This document shows positions 1-10,946 of a stretch of 64,000 nt of DNA, in pieces. A program made the translations under genes and the position numbers. How positions within the stretch are numbered: the stretch's first letter is position 1; every line of letters begins with the position of its first letter. Origin of the DNA: Euphorbia lathyris (taxonomy: Eukaryota > Streptophyta > Magnoliopsida > Malpighiales > Euphorbiaceae); assembly GCF_963576675.1 (NCBI RefSeq), contig NC_088915.1, positions 39,275,501 through 39,339,500 of the forward strand. Reading direction: 5' to 3'. Under the pieces are notes generated by a model. It was not told where the DNA came from. It saw only the letters and a program-made list of their open reading frames with translations, and made no database searches.

Positions 1-2
1 GG

Positions 3-1814
3 CAAGATGAGCCTGAAATAGAGGAAAGAACAGATGCTGGTGAGCAACCTCAAAAGAAACAGAAGTCTTCTACGCTGACCCCTATTAATGCTATCCCTAC
101 TGACATCGTTGTTCCTGGTGACTCTCACTACACACAGTGTTAAGGAACTACTGATGAGCAACAGCAAGAAGATGATGTGTAACTGGATGATCAGTTCATT
201 GCATAAGTTGAGGATGAGTTAGATGGCGATGATGAAGAAGATGATGAACAAGGAGAAGAACACAATGATACTGACTCCGAGGAGACAGCTAGTGAGGTTG
301 AAGCTGAGCCAATCAATACTGAGTTGGCTGCTGGAGATGAACAAGAACCTGACCAACACAATGTTGATCAAGAACAAGAACAAGCTGACCAGCTTAATGC
401 TGATCAAGAAGAAACTTCCCCATCTCACTCAGGAGAGTCTATCCAAGCTGACACTCCTCGCAGAAGAAGATTAGTTAAGGCAAGTCAGAAGTCTGTCATT
501 GACCTTCCTGTTCAAAAACCAACTGTCCCTGACTTTGTTATCCAGAAGCCGACCAAGGATCCTTCTGCACTCAAGCTGAAACTTTTCAGAAAACAAACAT
601 CTTCTACTCCATCGGCTTCTCTTGAAAAGCAAGCCTCTGTTTCTTCACGAAAGGAACATGCCGACTTGAATGCTTCCGCTAACTCTACAAGCCAAATGGA
701 GCCAATTCCCGTCAATGCTGTTACTACAAGCATTGTGCTGACTCAGGACATTCCTGCTCCAGTCAGCACAGACAGCATTCGGATTACTTCCTCTCCAATC
801 AACATTTCTGCCGATCAATCAGCTCTACCCGAGACTCAAGTGCAGATTGAAAACACACTTCCAGTCACTGACCATGTTATTCCTCTGACTTCTCTTCCAA
901 CCGGTCATACTGAGGAAACTAGGCAAGTTCATGAAGGCTCTCTCAGCTACTTGCATGTCACCGAGTCTGGTAAAAGAATCATCGACTCGGTGCAAACATT
1001 AATTAAAGACCTTCATCAAACCACTCCACCTGCTGCTGGGTCTTTTACTGTTGAGACAACTCAGCTCTCCCACGTAACTCAGCTTCTCAATGAAGTTAAG
1101 GGATTCAAGGATTTGCTGAGTGTCATAGTCTCCATTCAAGCACAACAACCTAAGCAGGATTCCATCACAAAGCTGGCTGAGCTCCAGCTGACAATTGTTC
1201 AACACCTCAACACTCTTCAAGGTCAAGTTCAGACCTTGTCAGCTGCGAACACGCGATATGCAACTTCTGATGAAGTCAAAATGCTCTTTGCTCAGCTTCA
1301 CACTGAGCAAATCAAGACCAATGAGCAAATGGTCTCCTATTCTCAATGCTCAATAGAGCAAATTGGAGAGGCTGTTCGATTGTTGAACTTGAACAAACAA
1401 GAGATGGACACTGACGCCATGAAGCAAAATGAGATATTGTCTGTCACCAAACAAACCTTCAATCATGTACGTCACAGCAACATCCAGCGTCAATACTACG
1501 ACACATCCTTACTGAAGACATTTCATCAAGTCGTTGCTGGTCTGTCAGATGCACTTACCTGGATAGGTAAATCTCAAGCTTTCATAGTAAGCATGATCAG
1601 CGCTGCTGAACTCAATATACCCACAGAGGTCTCAGATGATGGAGTTGCTATCTTTGACGGCGTCAATGAACGCGCCGATAGACTTAAAGCGCTGTCTACG
1701 GAACTGACCAGAGCCGTCTTAACCGACGCCTTTAGGATTCCTCCTCCCGATGCTGACAAAACGGGGGAGAAAGAACAAGCTAGAACACAGCATAAGCCTA
1801 AGAAAAAGAAATAG
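3..1814 (+). pseudogene. extra ORF (ORF3) of SIRE-type Copia element, C-terminal two thirds, broken
   Basis: One reading frame runs from base 3 to the TAG at 1812-1814. Three in-frame TAA codons (141, 180, 204) interrupt the first 206 bases; from 324 on it is open for 496 codons. The protein is Ser/Thr/Gln/Asp-rich and low in complexity at first. A Gln- and Leu-rich coiled-coil-like part follows (codons about 200-400), then a Lys-rich tail. It aligns with ORF3 of copy C (29229-32260) and with the C-terminal remnant of copy B. In SIRE elements this position holds the so-called env-like ORF, but I see no signal peptide or membrane anchor here, so no envelope role is claimed. The CAA-to-TAA type stops suggest decay by C-to-T change. 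Confidence 0.75.
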
Positions 1815-2353
1815 AAATTAGGCTAGCTCAGTTATGCTAAGTTTGTAGTCTCTATGTTTTTACTTTTCTTAGGTTGTATACGCTGACTACTTCTATTAAT
1901 ATCAATACTTGCATCTTCTTATCCAAAACCTGAGTTATGAGTTATTATATACGATGCTGAGTATTAAGTTATTATGTATCTTCAATTACATCAACTATGT
2001 TTAATGCTTATAAAACTTATTGATTGTAACCAATGCTGATAATATGTTTGACATTGACTTGCATGACATTGTCTTATAAAACTCATTGAACAACAAATTA
2101 CTCAGCGCCCTCTGAATGTTAAAACTTCCGCTTAAACACTGAGTAAAATAGAATATGTTCCATGAGCTGACCTATATCTGAAAACTGACCTTAGACTTAC
2201 TCGATTAAACCTTTAAATGTTTAGAGTAAAACTAAGTTAGTAGCTCAACCCTTACGGGGGAGTTTGCTAAGTCATATTAGGTCAACTATCATGGGGGAGC
2301 TCAATACTGAGTTCTTCGCTGAATAGTTTTTCCAACATCAAAATGGGGGAGTT

Positions 2354-3675
2354 TGTTGAAACACCTTTCCACATAATTTTGATTTGACAAAATTGTTTAA
2401 ATGTAATTAAAAAATATTCTAAACACACTAAGTTTAAATGCTTTGATTTATTCTACTAATGTGTTTGTTCAATGTTGAGTTAAATTGTTTATAAGACACA
2501 AAGATTAAAAGGCCCAAAGCCCAATACGGAAGTCAAAAGCCCAAGTCAAACAGTTTAAGGCAACTCGGCCCGCGTATGTCAAAACGCTGTCGTTATGTAC
2601 AAAACTCAGCTCAACGGAAGAAGGATCTAGAAGACCTTCGTGGAACAACTTCGGGACGAAGCTGCTGAGTTGATTCGACAAAGAGTACAAGACAGCAGCT
2701 GAGCAAGAACAACTTCCAGACAAAGTGTTTCCACTTTGGGTAAAGTTCAGAAGACACGGAATGCTGTCTAGTTGACCTTACCATAAATGGAGAGACATTC
2801 TGCCGAGCTGACCAAAAGCTGACCGAGGACAGAAGATACTCAAATCTGATTGGCCGAGAGCTCTGAGCAAGACTGGGTGACAACGACAGGAAGCCGTTTC
2901 CCTCCAACGGTTATTTCGAAATTCAAAATGACCGATGCCTCAGACGTCTGTATAAAAAGAGCCCTTCAGTTGCTTCATTCAAAACAGAACTTGATCAAGC
3001 CATTACGCTGACCAAAATCCTACGCAAAGTTCTGCAAGAAAAAGCAATGCAATCTTACACTAAATTTCATATCTTTTGTGTAAAAGTCTAAAGTGATTAT
3101 TCAATCATCTAAGGTGTCTTAGCAATCGTTGTTTAGGACAAACACTTATCATTTCTAGAGATTAGAAAGGAGAGGTTGAGTACTCGGTTATAGTACTCAG
3201 CGAGAGATTAGGATTGAGTAGAGGTATAGAGGAAGGTACTCTTGTTATACTCAGTTGCTAAGATTGTAAAAGGTTTGATGCTCTACCGTTAAAGAGCTCA
3301 GTAGAGAATTCGAAATCTCGGAACGTGTTCCGGGGACAGGACGTAGGCTTGGAGGCCGAACCTGGATAAATCTGCTGAGTAACATATTTCTAACCTTAAA
3401 CTCCTTTATATATTTATTGCTTGCTTAAACAAAAACTGACCAAGTAAAGAGGTCAAGCTGAGTTGTGCGCATTGAATATCTGAGCTCAGGAATAGACTCT
3501 AAGTGCTATCTCCTGACTCAAGTAAAGTAACTGACCTAGTCACCAGTTGACTAAGCCAGTATCTTGCTATTCACTCAGCGCCGCTGTTAAAAAGAAGTCT
3601 GCCCTAACTAAAATTTTTTAAATAGTTCCTAACCCCCCCTTGGAACTATACTTGTAATATTATAAGGGACCAAGA
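2354..3675 (+). repeat. 3' LTR of SIRE-type copy A
   Basis: It starts TGTTGAAACACC right after the polypurine tract. It runs about 1.32 kb to GGGACCAAGA, where copies B and C end GGGACCAACA. TGTTG...CAACA is the terminal inverted repeat in the other two copies; this copy has a mutated end. A TATA box (TATAAAA) lies at 2951-2957. Copies B and C have LTRs of 1337 and 1329 bp. Confidence 0.85.
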
Positions 3676-4598
3676 GGGACGCGCAGCGTGAAACGCCTTG
3701 GAATTGTGTTTTTGGGGCAGAAGCGTGGATACGCGGGGCGTGCTGAATGGGGCGCCTCGCGTGATCCAGGTTTCAGGCCGCTTTTTTGAAGTAGAGAGTG
3801 GATTACGCGGGGCGGGCCGAAGGGGGCGCTCCGCGTAATCCTTATTTTAGGTTTGGAAGAATATAAAGCGGAAATGTACGGAATGGGAAAACGGAAACAT
3901 AGAGATATATTAAAAATGAAACATAAAAGCAAGAAAAACATGACATTTAAAAAAATAACTAAAATGGGATGATTTATTATTATTATTATTATTATTATCA
4001 TTTTGGCTCATATGATTAATTGAGGGGTATGGGGGAATGAAAAGAAGAAGCTTGGGAAGAGTGAGATGTGAAAGAAAGCTTGGAAAGAGTGAGATGTGAG
4101 AGATGATTGAGAAAGTCAAAAGTTTGTATTGGGAGGTGAATGAAAGTGGGGAAGAGAGTTAAAGGGAATGAAAGGGTTGGGAATGGTGAGTTGATTATGG
4201 GGTAATTAATTATTCAAGCAAACTAAATAAATTATTTAAATTTGAATCACAAGGTGTAAAGAAAAAGAGTAAGGTAGAGAAGACTCCCTCAAAAATCTTC
4301 CGATGGTGGTGGAAATGTTCTGCTCCCGATAGTGATGACTTGTGAAGTGTTAGAGGCATCAACTCCCGAACTCGGTTGGCATTTATTTAAAATATGAAAT
4401 TTAAAATTTAAATTGGGTGTAAGATTATTAATGTAAATATTTTTATTAATTTATTTATTTATTTTTTTGATTTTTTTTATATATATATATTTTTATTAAA
4501 AAAAATTAGAGAAGAAAGAAAAAATAAAAATAAAATTTCAACCCGTTGCGGCCGGCGGGCGTCGCTCAGCGGCGGTGCCCAGCGCTGCATGCGGAGCG
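3676..4598. other. spacer between two convergent SIRE LTRs, with GC hairpins
   Basis: No convincing gene. At 3728-3763 and 3803-3840 there are two GC-rich inverted pairs, each ACGCGGGGCG facing a near-complement (GCGCCTCGCGT, GCGCTCCGCGT) about 10 bases later. The same design occurs at 25380-25570 inside the Athila-like element, so this spacer is probably a remnant of that family. An (ATT)n microsatellite lies at 3973-3998, followed by AT-rich sequence and a GC-rich end (4541-4598). Confidence 0.6.
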
Positions 4599-5935
4599 TG
4601 TTGGTCCCTTATAACGTAACAAGTTAGTTCCAAGGGGGGATAGAAACTATTTAAAATTTTAGTACGTTAAGGCTGACTTCTTTTTCTTTGAAAAAGGATT
4701 ACACAACGCGCTGAGTGAATTAAGACACTAGCTTAGTCAACTGGTGACTAAGTCAGCTTCTTTCTTTGAGTCAGGAGATAGCACTTGAGTCTATTCCTGA
4801 ACTCAGATACTCAATACACACAACTCAGCGTGACCTCTTTACTTGGTCAGTTTTGTTTAAGCAAGCAATATATATATTAAGGAGTTTAAGGTTAGAAAGA
4901 TGTTACTCAGCAGATTTATCCAAGTTCGGCCTCTAAGCCTACGTCCTGTCCCCGGAACACGTTCCGAGCTTTCGAATTCTCTACTGAGCTCTTTAATGGT
5001 AGAGCATCAAACCTTTTACAACTTAGAAGCTGAGTATAACAAGAGTACCTTCCTCTATACTTCTACTCACTCATAATCTCTCGCTGAGTACTATAACCGA
5101 GTACTCAGTCTCTCCTTTCTAATCTCTAGAAATGATAAAGATTTGTCCTAAACAAAAATTGCTAAGACACCTTAGATGATTGAATAATCACTCTAGACTT
5201 TTACACGAAAGATATAGAATTTGGTGTAAGTATTTGCTTTGCTTTTTCTCACAGAACTTTGAGTAGAATTTTGGTCAGCGTAATGGCTTGATAAAGTTTT
5301 GCGTGGAATGAAGCAACTGAAAGGCCCTATAGAGACGTCTGAGGCATCAGTCATTTCGAATTTCGAAATAACCGTTGGAGGGAAACGGCTTCCTGTCGTT
5401 GTCACTCAGTCCTGCTCAGTGCTCTTGGCCAATCAGATTCAAGTATCTTCTGTCTTCGATCAGAGCTGAGCAGCTTTTAGTCAGTCCGGCAGAATGTCTC
5501 TCCATTTATGGTAAGGTCAACTAGACAGCTTTCTGTGTCTTCTGAACTTTACCCAAAGTAGAAATACTTTGTCTGGAAGTTGTTCTTGCTCAGCTGCTGT
5601 CTTGTACTCTTTGTCGTTACAACTCAGCAGCTTCGTTCCGAAGTTGTTCAACGAAGGTCTTCTCGATCCTTCTTTCGCTGAGCTGCGTTTTGTACACAAC
5701 GGCAGCGTTTTGCACACGCGGGCCGAGTGGTCTTGATTTGTTTGACTTGGGCTTTGACTTCCGTATTGGGCTTTAAGCCTTTTAGTCTTTATGTCTTATA
5801 AACAATTTAACTCAACATTGAACAAACACATTAGTGTAATAAATCAAAGCATTTAAACTTAGTGTGTTTAGAATATATTTAATTTTACTTAAATAATTTT
5901 GTCAAATCAAAATCATGTGGAAAGGTGTTTCAACA
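4599..5935 (-). repeat. LTR of SIRE-type copy B
   Basis: On the minus strand it begins TGTTGAAACACC (base 5935) and ends GGGACCAACA (base 4599). The perfect 5-base terminal inverted repeat TGTTG/CAACA defines the LTR ends. Length 1337 bp. It converges with the LTR of copy A across a 923 bp spacer. Confidence 0.88.
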
Positions 5936-6478
5936 AACTCCCCCATTTTGATGTTGGCAAAACTATTCAGCGAAGAACTCAGTGTTGAGCTCCCCCATGA
6001 TAGTTGTCCTAATATTACTTAGCAGACTCCCCCATAAGGGTTGAGCTACTGACTTAGTTTTACTCTAAACATTTTAAGGTTTAATCGAGTAAGTCTAAGG
6101 TCAGTTTTTAGATATAGGTCAGCTCATGGAACATATTCTATTTTACTCAGTGTTAAGCGGAAGATTTAACATTCAGAGAGCGCTGAGTATTTTATTGTTC
6201 AATGGGTCTTATGAGACAGTGTTTAATAAACATACAAGATAATGTCAAACATTTTATCAGCATGGCATACAATCAACAAGTATTATAAACACTAAACAGA
6301 GTTGATGTATTTGAAGATACATAATAACATAATACTCAGCATCATATAAAATAACTCAAGTTTGGATAAAAGATGCAAGTATTGTATTGAAATAAAGTAG
6401 TCAGCATATACAGCAAAAAGATAAGCAAAAAGAAACATAGAAACTACAAAGTAATAAACAAACTGAGTTAGCCTATTT

Positions 6479-6803
6479 CTATTTCTTCTTCTTATGCTTA
6501 GACTGACTACTTCTAGCAGCCTCGGGCTGAGTTCTAACTTGTTCTTTCTCTCCCGTTTTGTCAGCATCGGAAGGAGGAGGAATTCTAAAGGAGTCGGTTA
6601 AGGCCGCGTTGGTCAGTACGGCGGACAACTCCTTAAGCTTGTCGGCACTTTCATTGATGCTGTCAAAGATAGCAACGCCATCATCCAAGACCTCTTTAGG
6701 GATACTGAGTTCAGCTGCGCTGAGCATGCTCAGTATGTAGGCTTGAGACTTACCCACCTAAGTAATTGTATCTGACAGTGCAGCAAAAACTTGATGAAAT
6801 CGA
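6479..6803 (-). pseudogene. C-terminal fragment of SIRE ORF3 (copy B)
   Basis: The minus-strand frame 6757-6479 gives 92 residues matching the last part of ORF3 in copies A and C: the GKSQ...SMLSAAEL stretch, the IPPP.DADKTGEKEQ stretch and a Lys-rich end. DNA homology continues to about 6803 in a broken frame. The rest of the ORF is missing. Confidence 0.8.
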
Positions 6804-7145
6804 TTTTAGTAAGTTTTATTGAGTTTTTGAATATATAAAATTATGTGAAATTGATGTTATCATTCGAAAATTGAAGAAATATTAATGGTTTCAAAATATT
6901 TAAATATAAGTTTTACATGATATTTATTATATCATTCCATTTTGAGATGAGATGTAGTGAATAAAAGATTCGGTTTGAATGATATTTTTCTGAACATATA
7001 TAATATAAACATGATATTGGTTTAATATATTATTTCTTGTCTTTAAATTGAGGCAAAATCTAATTATTTGATTGACATTGGTTACTTTTGTATCAGACTT
7101 CAATTTTTTCTTTTGTTTAAATGATTTGTATATTATCTTTAGTTG
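6804..7145. other. AT-rich intergenic DNA
   Basis: Lies between the truncated end of SIRE copy B and the hairpin upstream of the aquaporin gene. I see no gene or clear element. Confidence 0.5.
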
Positions 7146-7217
7146 TTATAAGAAGTTTTTGAATGTGCAATTCTGTAAAATCAGAATTATAATGGCACAT
7201 TCAAAAACTTCTTATAA
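7146..7217. repeat. perfect inverted repeat (hairpin) upstream of the aquaporin gene
   Basis: A 23-base arm at 7146-7168 (TTATAAGAAGTTTTTGAATG + TGC) is perfectly complementary to 7195-7217. The 26-base loop holds a second small inverted pair (ATTCTG/CAGAAT). It sits about 310 bases upstream of the TIP3 start codon. It could be a foldback MITE, a hairpin RNA locus or chance. Confidence 0.85.
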
Positions 7218-7499
7218 TGGATGAATTGCAATTTTTTCTATTGTTTACAAATTTTTTAATTTGCGAGAATAGCCAAATATTTGTGGAGGAATGTAGTGGA
7301 TAAAAAGTGAATTTAAATATGATTTTGTTGTGATAAATAAAGGATAATCTAGAAGGGGTTAATGTAGTGATAAGGGAAAAGAAAAGAATCCATTTACAGC
7401 TCATAGCATAGGTGTCAAGCAAAAGACATAAGAGAGTAGCAAGTGTACTTATGTTTTGGGGTAATATAGGAGGGAGGAGGGGTACTTCTCTCATTCATA

Positions 7500-7505
7500 C
7501 ATGCA
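7500..7505 (+). promoter_or_regulatory. RY-type motif CATGCA near the TIP3 start
   Basis: CATGCA lies 22 bases before the ATG, in the likely 5' leader or core promoter. RY motifs are bound by B3 factors (ABI3/FUS3/LEC2) in seed genes, which fits a TIP3-type aquaporin. One short copy is weak evidence on its own. Confidence 0.4.
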
Positions 7506-7526
7506 AAAGAAAAAGCAAAAGAAAAG

Positions 7527-8360
7527 ATGCCTCGAGGATATTCATTTGGGAGAGCAGAAGATGCAACCCACCCAGAGTTCATGAGAGCTGCATTAGCTGA
7601 GTTCATTTCTACTCTCATCTTCGTGTTTGCCGGAGAAGGATCTGTTCTTGCTCTGGGTAAGTATATTATTGAATTGAATTGAAAGTGTACTTCTCTTTTG
7701 ATTTGATATGTGGGTGCAGATAAAGTTTACAAGGAAACAGGGGATTCGGGGGTGGTGATGATTGCAGTAGCAGTAGCACACGCATTGGGGCTGTTTGCAG
7801 CAGTTTCAGCGAGCATAAACATATCAGGAGGGCATGTTAATCCGGCTGTTACTTTCGGTGCTTTGGTTGGAGGAAGGATTTCTCTTCTCCGAGCTTCCTT
7901 TTATTGGATTGCTCAGCTTCTTGGTGCTATTGTGGCTTCTCTCTTGTTGAGGATTGTTACTAATGGACAGAGACCAGTTGGATTCCATGTCTCATCAGGA
8001 GTTGGAGAATTCCATGCACTAATAATGGAGATGGTAATGACATTTGGCCTTGTTTACACAGTATATGCAACATCTATAGATCCCAAAAGAGGAAGTATAG
8101 GAATAATAGCACCACTGGCTATTGCATTCATAGTTGGAGCCAACATATTAGTAGGTGCTCCTTTTGATGGAGCATCAATGAATCCAGCAAGAGCTTTCGG
8201 ACCTGCACTTGTTGGTTGGAGATGGAATAATCACTGGATTTATTGGCTTGGTCCTCTTGTTGGTGGAGCTTTAGCTGCTCTCATTTATGAGTACATGCTT
8301 ATCCCAACTGAACCACCTCACCATACTCTTCATCAACCTTTGGCTCCTGAGGATTACTAG
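7527..8360 (+). CDS. TIP3: TIP3-type (alpha) tonoplast intrinsic protein, aquaporin
   Basis: Two exons, 7527-7656 and 7720-8360, flank a 63 bp GT-AG intron (7657-7719) and encode 256 residues. The join restores an Asp codon (G|AT) and gives the expected LALDKVY region. Both aquaporin NPA motifs are present: [11 protein letters not shown] (N84-A86) and [13 protein letters not shown] (N198-A200). The selectivity-filter residues read His64, Ile181, Ala195, Arg201, the combination known for TIP3 proteins. The C-terminus ends LAPEDY and the N-terminus carries the [18 protein letters not shown] start, both as in alpha-TIPs. Six membrane segments are expected. Known role of the family: water (and small solute) channel of protein-storage-vacuole membranes in seeds. 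Many TIP genes have a second intron; this one has none in the second half. The start ATG is the first in frame and fits the family N-terminus. The gene looks intact. Confidence 0.95.
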
Positions 8361-8411
8361 TTTCTATTCTGTATGTGTATTGTATCTAGTGTTGTTTTTA
8401 ACATTTTTATG

Positions 8412-8417
8412 AATAAA
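8412..8417 (+). terminator. poly(A) signal AATAAA of TIP3
   Basis: AATAAA lies 52 bases after the TIP3 stop codon, followed by a T-rich stretch, a usual position for a plant near-upstream element. Confidence 0.5.
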
Positions 8418-9049
8418 CTTTTAATTCCCAATAATACAGCTCGGATTTTGTACACCAATCGGTTTAATACAACAATCAAAACGAATTATAAGAATCAACG
8501 AGGAAGCTACTAAACCCAAACTTTGCTCCTTGAACAATCCGGTAAAACTAAACCTAAACTCGAGAAACCTCTTCTCTCATCTGGACATCTAATGAATTTG
8601 ATCTCATTCACTAAGACTAAACCTAAATTTGAGAAATCTTCTCTTTGAGAAATCTTCTCCCTTATCTGGATATAAGTATCATATCTGCATATTTGAACAT
8701 CTTCCTCCACACTAATGATCCCATCCGCTAAACCTAAACTATCTTCTCTTTCATTTCAACACTAATTATCTCATCCGCTAGACTAAACCCGAACTCAATA
8801 GACTAAACCTAAACTCGATAAATCTTCTCTTTCATTTGGATATAAGCGTCTCATCTGGACATAAGCGTTAATGATCATATGAACATCTCTCTCCACACTA
8901 ATAAGTGTTAATGATCACGTGAACATCGATCTCATTATCTCTGTCTTTAATCTAACTTATAACTTAAAGCCCTCTCTATCGGGGTAAAGGAGCCCAAAAT
9001 TGTCCTATACCTAGCAGCCACAAAAGTATCGTAACTAAAACGCAACACA
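8418..9049. repeat. degenerate repeats of a 'taaacctaaact ... cttctctt ... tctggacat' phrase
   Basis: Between about 8500 and 8940 the words CTAAACCTAAACT, GAGAAA(C/T)CTTCTCTT and TCATCTGGACAT recur in loose tandem. 'CACACTAATGATC'-like words also repeat at 8707, 8895 and nearby. No coding potential was recognised. Confidence 0.5.
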
Positions 9050-9290
9050 GTCTATATTCTTTCTTCCTTCTCATAGTACAATAGTTATATTCTTTCTTCC
9101 TTCTCATAGTACAATAGTTGCATCGAAGTTAGAGATAAGGATAAATAATAGTTGCATCGAAGTTAGAGATAAAGATAAATAATTGGGATAAAAGATAAAG
9201 ATAAATAATTGGGATAAGGATAAAAATATGATCATCAAGGATAAATAATTGGGATAAGGATAAAAATATATTCATCGAGAATTATTATTC
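9050..9290. repeat. cluster of short tandem duplications
   Basis: About 36 bases (TATATTCTTTCTTCCTTCTC...) are duplicated at 9050-9122. A GTTGCATCGAAGTTAGAGAT phrase is duplicated at 9118-9170. A unit of about 41 bases containing GGATAAATAATTGGGATAAG is repeated at 9199-9280. They look like replication-slippage products. Confidence 0.65.
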
Positions 9291-9592
9291 AATGTTTAGT
9301 ACGTGGGATAGGGATAGGGATAGGGATAAAATAATACATTTTACTATTTTAATCTTATTTAAGCTACATAACACTAATTTGTGGGATAAGATGGACTTTT
9401 CCATCCTATTAAAATTGCAGGAGTTTATCTCACCTCCTTATACCATCCCCTCTTGGGTATAGGATTTGAGGGATAAGAAGTTTATCCCTCATCTGTCTCA
9501 CTCTTCAATCTCCCAAACAAACACGGGATAATTTATCTCGTGTTTTTTATCCCTATCTCACCTCCTATATCCCTTCTAACAAACACCCAGTT
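9291..9592. repeat. GGGATA/TATCCC-rich element, MITE-like
   Basis: It holds GGGATAGGGATAGGGATA near 9304 and inverted counterparts (TTTATCCCTATCTCACC, TATCCCTTCTAACAAACA) near 9548-9590. It ends where LINE homology resumes on the minus strand, so it probably inserted into that LINE. Exact termini and a target duplication were not resolved. Confidence 0.45.
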
Positions 9593-10546
9593 AATCTTAG
9601 ACTTAGCAGCAACCAAACTCCAATGGCAACCGCAGGCGCAGGAAACCCTCTCCCTGAACTAGTCTCTTGTGCAGTATGACAGTTCGTCAAATAGATCGCA
9701 ACTTGCAACACCATTATAACTGGATTCATGGTTGCACCGATCCCACACACATCTGTTGCGCCAGTACCATAATTACCACTACGATGGAGAACAGCGAATT
9801 CTAGACATAGATGATGAATTTTGAGCCAATCAAAATATGGATAATTGTTTCATTTTGTTGTTGACAAAGGGGACACCCTTCAATAATATCAACCTATCGA
9901 CTTTGCAGAATCACATTGGTTGGTAAAATATTCCATGATGCACGTCATAGGAAGTTTTTAACTTTCGGAGGACAAGATAGCTGACATAGCTTATTCTAAG
10001 GAGCACTACAAACCTCCGCTAATGTCTCGAATGAGACGCCATCAGAGTGTATAAGCTGATTTCACACTATAAAACCCCTTCTTCTCCCATTTCCAACACA
10101 ACTGATCTTCAGTTTCATGTGATGAAATCGGAATCCACAAAATTCTTTGTCGATCTTCCACTGAAAATAAATCTACGAGTAACTTGTGGTTCCATTGTCC
10201 ATCTCTTATCAATCTCTCTCCATTCCCCATCAATCGGACCAGTAGTACTACACAACATACCGCTCACTAAATCGAGCCACTTTTAATCCTTCCAAATACG
10301 GGTATGTTTCTCATTCCCAATCCGAGACACCATTCCCTCACTAATCATAGCATATTATTTGAAAATGCTAGACCACACCGCACTCGGATTGAATCCTAGT
10401 TTTGCCTCCCTGCAATCTGAATTCAGAAAGTAACAGGCCTTGAAAATTCGGGACACTAATGAATCTAGATATATCAGAAACTTCCAGGCTTGCTTCCCAA
10501 GAAATGCAATGTTAAACTCATAAAATTGCCTAATGTTCATCCTGAA
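9593..10546 (-). pseudogene. L1-like LINE ORF2 fragment (RT C-terminus and zinc-binding region)
   Basis: The minus-strand translation starts with the block typical of plant L1-like reverse transcriptases: FNIAFLGKQAWKFL, then FKACYF and NPSAVWSSI. It continues with the KGFYSVKSAYTL block (about 10042-10075). A zinc-binding region follows, readable in shifted frames (PPKVKNFLWRASWNILPTN, CPLCQQQ, then an HIL stretch). Stops and frameshifts are frequent. A possible RNase H start near 9600 is cut by the GGGATA-rich element. The 5' side abuts the Gypsy fragment at about 10546. Confidence 0.75.
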
Positions 10547-10946
10547 GCATTTATCTTCCCATTCAGCTTCTGGACGTCGTTAATTTTCTTCGGGGGCTCC
10601 ATATCAACAATCGCTTGGATTTTATCTGGATTTTCTTCGATAACCCTCTGAGATATCATGAATCCAAGGAACTTTTCTGAAGAAACGCCAAAAGTACATT
10701 TTTTAGTTTTAATTTTTAGATTGTGCTCCTATAAGGTAGCGAAGATGGTAGCCGAATCTGTCGCATGCTCTTCCACTGATAGGATTTTCACAATCATGTC
10801 ATCAACATAAACCTCCACCTTATCACCAATAACATCGCCAAAGATCTTATTTACTAGTCTCTGGTAAGTCGCTCTTGCATTCTTCAGGCTGAAGGGCATT
10901 ACTTTGTACCCATAAGTCCCTTCATCTATCCGAAAGCAAACATTAG
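10547..10946 (-). pseudogene. old Ty3/gypsy reverse transcriptase fragment (part 1)
   Basis: The minus-strand translation shows the middle of a Gypsy RT: EGTYGYKVMPFSLKNARATY, the catalytic box VEVYVDDMIVK, KKCTFGVSSEKFLGFMISQ, and the DVQKLNGKINA connection block. A stop codon interrupts it near 10732. It continues on the far side of the Tat element (20859-21084): removing that insertion and one ATTAG copy rejoins the frame. It is therefore the host of the Tat insertion and is older. Confidence 0.85.
10942..10946. repeat. target site duplication ATTAG (left)
   Basis: The five bases immediately before the 5' LTR are identical to 20854-20858, immediately after the 3' LTR. Confidence 0.92.

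Larger units (their letters stand above)
1..3675 (+). mobile_element. SIRE-type Ty1/copia retrotransposon, 3' part (copy A)
   Basis: The window opens inside a Copia element. It contains a long extra ORF, a 3' untranslated stretch with the repeated phrase 'ACGGGGGAG', a polypurine tract (AAATGGGGGAGTT just before 2354) and a 3' LTR. The same order and sequence recur as copy B (4599-6803, minus strand) and copy C (27299-34128, plus strand). Copy C carries Copia RT/RNase H upstream, and that is what places copy A in Ty1/copia. An extra ORF between pol and the 3' LTR is typical of the SIRE/Maximus lineage. The 5' LTR, gag and pol lie outside the window. Confidence 0.85.
4599..6803 (-). mobile_element. 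SIRE-type Ty1/copia retrotransposon, 3' part (copy B), minus strand
   Basis: Reverse-complement counterpart of copy A: LTR 4599-5935, polypurine tract at about 5936-5950 (read as CCCCCATTTT on the plus strand), untranslated region, then the C-terminal end of ORF3. Homology to copy A stops near 6803, within the ORF, and unrelated AT-rich DNA follows. The copy is therefore truncated and lacks 5' LTR, gag and pol. Confidence 0.85.

Noticed and set aside
2354..5935. The two facing SIRE LTRs as the 5' and 3' LTRs of one element
   Set aside because: They are in opposite orientation and each has ORF3 sequence on its outer side, so they are two separate 3' ends.
7710..7719. Aquaporin start inside what is the intron end
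   Set aside because: An in-frame ATG there would drop the first membrane segment; the spliced form with exon 1 at 7527-7656 gives the full family N-terminus.
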